NCBI GenBank assembly: GCA_023145535.1
Contig: JAGLDQ010000182.1
Span: forward strand, 1-5,084
Direction of reading: 5' to 3'
From: Cocleimonas sp.
Lineage (GTDB): Bacteria; Pseudomonadota; Gammaproteobacteria; Thiotrichales; Thiotrichaceae
DNA: 5,084 bases
Positions 4,740 to 5,084 of this stretch are shown here, piece by piece. The notes beneath the pieces are model-generated. The model had not been told where the DNA came from and ran no database searches. It worked only from the letters and a program-made list of their open reading frames with translations. Position 1 is the stretch's first letter. Each line of letters starts with the position of its first letter. A program made the position numbers and the translations under genes.

Positions 4740-5084
4740 TTAGCCTTTCATTGAGTTGAAAAAGTCTTCATTTGTTTTAGTCGCTTGGAAGCGCTCAAAT
4801 AAGAACTCCATTGCTTCTACTTCATCCATAGGATGCAAGAATTTACGGAGTACCCATAATGCTTGAAGTTCTTCATCATCGACTAATAAGTCTTCACGGC
4901 GTGTGCCTGAGCGATTAATATTAATCGCAGGGTAAACACGTTTTTCAGCAATACGACGATCCAAATGAACTTCTGAGTTGCCAGTTCCTTTAAACTCCTC
5001 ATAGATAACTTCATCCATTTTAGAGCCGGTGTCGATTAATGCGGTTGCGAGAATGGTTAAGCTACCACCTTCTTCAATATTACG
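4740..5084 (-). CDS. rho: Transcription termination factor Rho, C-terminal 114 residues
   Basis: The minus-strand frame is open from the window edge to TAA at 4742-4740, covering the residues equivalent to about 305-419 of E. coli Rho, with only one residue fewer. Rho is the hexameric RNA helicase that ends transcription of untranslated RNA; this fragment is the end of the RecA-like ATPase domain. Visible motifs, by E. coli numbering, are the R-loop DTGSK with Lys326, YEEFKGTGN with Lys336 and Gly337, EKRV with Arg353, and NRSGTR with the arginine finger Arg366. Thr323, Lys336 and Gly337, which line the bicyclomycin pocket in E. coli Rho, are unchanged, so nothing in this part suggests target resistance. 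The end (TKTNEDFFNSMKG) is the normal Rho C-terminus. P-loop, Walker B and RNA-binding domains lie outside the window. It is convergent with gyrA. Confidence 0.97.
   Translation of the reverse strand, partial: RNIEEGGSLTILATALIDTGSKMDEVIYEEFKGTGNSEVHLDRRIAEKRVYPAININRSGTRREDLLVDDEELQALWVLRKFLHPMDEVEAMEFLFERFQATKTNEDFFNSMKG

Overview
The window looks like chromosomal DNA from an AT-rich gammaproteobacterium. The evidence is a GyrA that keeps Escherichia coli residue numbering through the whole active-site region (Tyr122, Ile174) and a Rho C-terminus of gamma/beta type. The genus cannot be fixed from the sequence. There is no transposase, integrase, tRNA, rRNA or CRISPR array.

Layout from left to right: (1) 1-147 is the 3' end of a gene whose last 48 residues look like a thioredoxin/TlpA-type fold. 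(2) 148-267 is a short leader with an inverted repeat and a possible 18-codon peptide behind a strong Shine-Dalgarno. (3) 268-1500 encodes an exported 410-residue protein of unknown function with two repeat systems: a Met/Asn/Gly/Pro/Trp-rich half built on MPNM motifs, and a C-terminal half of three 64-65-residue repeats, each starting with a short coiled-coil helix. (4) 1501-1810 has a likely terminator, spaced repeats, an extended -10 promoter and a structured 5' leader. (5) 1811-4393 is gyrA, complete. (6) 4394-4739 carries the gyrA terminator and a candidate small membrane protein gene (4584-4721) full of inverted repeats. (7) 4740-5084, minus strand, is the 3' end of rho, convergent with gyrA.

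GyrA (DNA supercoiling) and Rho (transcription termination) are core functions, and their proximity does not by itself imply a joint pathway. The unusual material is the repeat protein upstream of gyrA, a run of eight G inside the GyrA-box codons, and the unannotated small ORF between gyrA and rho. I see no convincing defence system or mobile system here.
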